This document shows, one piece after another, positions 62,055-64,000 of a stretch of DNA of 64,000 nt (positions within the stretch are counted from its first letter, which is position 1; each line of letters opens with the position of its first letter). Below the pieces are notes generated by a model that was given only the letters and a program-made list of their open reading frames with translations, ran no database searches and was not told the DNA's origin. The DNA is from Verrucomicrobiota bacterium (lineage in GTDB: Bacteria; Verrucomicrobiota; Verrucomicrobiia; Verrucomicrobiales; DEV007): NCBI GenBank assembly GCA_963205275.1, contig CAUJIH010000103.1, forward strand, positions 1 to 64,000. Direction: 5' to 3'. The translations under genes were made by a program, and so were the position numbers.

Positions 62055-62987
62055 TCACTCCTTGATCGCCAGCGCCAGCAGGGTCTGGAAATAGGGCGGC
62101 TCGACCTCGCGGTCGGCAACGGAGATTTCGATGCGGGTGAACCTGCGACCTTTCAGCAAGCGAGAGAGTTCCACCTCGGAGAAACCCAGCCATCGATCTG
62201 CATAGAGATCGCGCGCTTCCTCGAATCCGTGTTTCAGAAGATCGAAAATGACGAGGTGACCTCCCGGTTTGAGAATCCGGTGGGCTGCGCTGATCGCCGC
62301 TTCAGGGTGCTCTGCGTGGTGCAATGACTGGCTGAAAATCGCCAGATCGACGGAATCCGAATCGACAGGCGGATTCTCCAATTCGCCTAGGCGATACTCG
62401 AGATTCTGAAAGCCATTCTCTCGTGCGATATTCGTTCCGTATTCGACCATTTTCGGAGCATTGTCGATAGCGATCACCTTCTCCGCTCGCTGCGCTAGCA
62501 ACTGAGACAGCGTTCCTTCGCCCGCTCCAAGATCAGCGATCACCATCGGCGGCATGAGTCGCAGCAGGGCCTCGCTGAGAGCCTTCCACGAGCGACCTGG
62601 GCAATAGGTGCGTCCAAATTTGCCCGCCAGATTGTCAAAATAAGCCTGTGCCTTGTTTCGGCGTTTCGCGAGAATCAGAGCCAGAGCTTCTGTATCGTCT
62701 TCCGCCTCGGACAGTTCGGCTGCTGCTCGATCCATCATGGCGATCAATTGCGAATCTACAGGCGAATCTTCTCGACCAAAGTGATAGATAATATTCTTCC
62801 CCGCCCGACGATCCGTCACCAGTCGCGCTTGACGCAATAAGGACAATTGCGAAGAAATCCGTGACTGACCCATACCGAGCACTTCCTGCAGTTCCACCAC
62901 AGAAAGCTCCTCCTGACGCAACAGATGAAGGATCCGAAGACGAGTCGGATCCGCAATCAGCCGCAATAATTTCAGAGTTGACGCCAT
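62055..62987 (-). CDS. ArsR-type regulator fused to SAM-methyltransferase fold (SahR-like)
   Basis: The 310 aa protein from ATG 62987 (TTG 62990 is adjacent) has an ArsR winged helix (TRLRILHLLRQEELSVVELQ, LGMGQSRISSQLSLLRQ) and a C-terminal methyltransferase-type domain with VIADLGAGEGTLSQLLAQ and DLAIFSQSLHHAEHP. This layout matches SahR, a repressor that senses S-adenosylhomocysteine and controls the SAM cycle. It is divergent from metK with only 47 bases between, so it likely controls metK. Confidence 0.82.
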   Translation of the reverse strand: MASTLKLLRLIADPTRLRILHLLRQEELSVVELQEVLGMGQSRISSQLSLLRQARLVTDRRAGKNIIYHFGREDSPVDSQLIAMMDRAAAELSEAEDDTEALALILAKRRNKAQAYFDNLAGKFGRTYCPGRSWKALSEALLRLMPPMVIADLGAGEGTLSQLLAQRAEKVIAIDNAPKMVEYGTNIARENGFQNLEYRLGELENPPVDSDSVDLAIFSQSLHHAEHPEAAISAAHRILKPGGHLVIFDLLKHGFEEARDLYADRWLGFSEVELSRLLKGRRFTRIEISVADREVEPPYFQTLLALAIKE

Positions 62988-63034
62988 CAATGAAGCCCCT
63001 AGCTTATCAAGCCATCAAGATTTGTAAATAAAAC
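62988..63034. promoter_or_regulatory. Shared control region of the SahR-like gene and metK
   Basis: Two ATCAAG copies, 2 bases apart, lie in the middle of the 47-base divergent gap, and CTTATCAAG within it is a partial palindrome. These suit binding by the ArsR-type protein. The gap is too short for a SAM riboswitch ahead of metK. Confidence 0.5.
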
Positions 63035-64000
63035 ATGAAAGACAGCTACATTTTCTCCTCCGAGTCCGTGACCGAAGGACATCCTGACAAAGTGTGTGAC
63101 ACCATTTCTGACTCCATTCTGGACGCCTGTTTCGAACAGGATCTAAACTCCCGCGTCGCCTGTGAAACGCTGGTGAAGGATAACATAGTCGTGCTCGGCG
63201 GCGAAGTGACCACGGCTGCGAAATTCGATTATCGTGAAGTGGTGAAGGCTGCGATTAAAGAAATCGGCTATGTGAATGACGATTGCAAATTCAACGCGAA
63301 TAGCTTTTTCTTTCTCAATGCCATCGGACAACAGTCGCCAGACATCGCTCAAGGTGTGGACGCTGCCGCCGCTGACCATAAGGAAACAGCGGAGCAGGGT
63401 GCTGGGGATCAAGGCATCATGTTTGGCTACGCCGTGCGTGAGACTCCCTCACTGATGCCCGCTCCCATCGCTTATGCTCATCAATTGGGGCAGGCGATCA
63501 CCGAACTGCGCAAGAGCGGAAAGCACACTTGGCTGCGCCCCGATTCGAAGACTCAGGTCTCCGTGGAATACGTTGATAATAAGCCAGCACGCATCACTGC
63601 GGTGGTCGTTTCTACACAGCACGCTGCGAGCATTTCAACTCCGGAAATTCGGGAAATTCTGAAAAAGGAACTCGTTGAGGCCATTCTTCCGGCTGAACTC
63701 CTGACGAAGGACACGGAATACCACATCAATCCGACGGGACTTTTCATCGTCGGTGGTCCAGAAGGCGATTGCGGTGTAACAGGGCGCAAGATTATCGTCG
63801 ATTCGTACGGCGGGATGGGGCGTCACGGAGGGGGAGCTTTTTCTGGGAAAGACCCGAGCAAAGTGGACCGCTCTGCCGCTTACATGTGTCGCTATGTAGC
63901 GAAGAACATCGTCGCCGCTGGCCTAGCAGATCGCTGCGAACTGCAACTCGCCTATGCCATCGGCTATCCTGAGCCGGTGAGCATTCACGTCGATACCTTC
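63035..64000 (+). CDS. metK: S-adenosylmethionine synthetase, 5' part
   Basis: MetK makes SAM from methionine and ATP. The 322 visible residues (cut by the window edge) carry [55 protein letters not shown] and the P-loop-like [20 protein letters not shown]. About 65-70 residues are missing at the C-terminus. Confidence 0.97.
   Translation, partial: MKDSYIFSSESVTEGHPDKVCDTISDSILDACFEQDLNSRVACETLVKDNIVVLGGEVTTAAKFDYREVVKAAIKEIGYVNDDCKFNANSFFFLNAIGQQSPDIAQGVDAAAADHKETAEQGAGDQGIMFGYAVRETPSLMPAPIAYAHQLGQAITELRKSGKHTWLRPDSKTQVSVEYVDNKPARITAVVVSTQHAASISTPEIREILKKELVEAILPAELLTKDTEYHINPTGLFIVGGPEGDCGVTGRKIIVDSYGGMGRHGGGAFSGKDPSKVDRSAAYMCRYVAKNIVAAGLADRCELQLAYAIGYPEPVSIHVDTF

Noticed and set aside
62988-63034. 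SAM riboswitch before metK
   Set aside because: The gap to the divergent gene is only 47 bases, too short for any SAM riboswitch class.

Overview
The window reads as a chromosomal segment of a Gram-negative bacterium, most likely of the phylum Verrucomicrobiota. This is an inference from family features, not a database search. The pointers are a long (about 640 aa) PurF, a TPR-TPR-ExbB-ExbD-ExbD-VWA operon, a stand-alone pseudopilin, a tyrosine recombinase with a GNSSTMIFRHYREL box, weak or absent Shine-Dalgarno sequences, and a PIN-TRAM membrane protein. Almost every gene has a plausible family assignment outside the phage baseplate area.

Positions 1-15,802 are the right-hand part of a prophage; its left part lies outside the window. 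The genes run left to right with ATGA-type overlaps: connector and tail-completion proteins, two paralogous small tail proteins, a tail-assembly chaperone pair joined by a -1 ribosomal frameshift (slippery CCCAAAC at 2498-2504), a gp10/gpZ-like protein, the tape measure protein, four unrecognised baseplate or tip genes, a large fibre-like protein, an Ig-like protein, and a low-complexity protein with a DUF2829/Tad2-like N-terminus. Then come two cargo-type enzymes, a GT-B glycosyltransferase and a small sulfotransferase-like protein. The module ends with a convergent tyrosine integrase next to the 3' end of a tRNA-Arg(UCU) gene, which is the probable attachment site.

Positions 16,084-24,096 hold a minus-strand purine operon, transcribed purC-like, purS-like, purL, purQ, purM, purF. 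Positions 24,374-28,703 encode an RND efflux pump and its adaptor. On the minus strand follow a PIN-TRAM membrane protein, prmA and tRNA-Gly(GCC). Plus-strand trpC and a TMEM175-like channel precede a minus-strand lipoprotein-tyrA-aroA group, where tyrA seems to begin at a CTG codon. Positions 35,429-42,038 are the TPR/ExbBD/VWA operon. A molybdate ABC operon (regulator-modA-modB-modC) ends this part at 45,485.

The right third carries a single-domain response regulator, a DEAD-box RNA helicase, an MFS transporter, a zinc dehydrogenase, class I fumarase, an acyl-carrier-protein/PLP-decarboxylase pair, a pseudopilin, a two-domain glycosyltransferase with a lipoprotein-like C-terminal tail, an APH-type kinase followed by an enolase homologue that lacks two catalytic residues, a secreted beta-helix protein, an ECF-like sigma factor, and a SahR-like ArsR-methyltransferase regulator divergent from metK, which runs off the right edge.

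No gap without a gene exceeds 300 bases. The largest gaps (24,097-24,373, 59,239-59,509 and 61,091-61,379) show nothing identifiable beyond presumed promoters. The observations most worth following are the enolase-like/kinase pair, the Tad2-like fusion and the two enzymes carried by the prophage, the chaperone frameshift, the separate PurS-like protein, and the ACP-decarboxylase pair.
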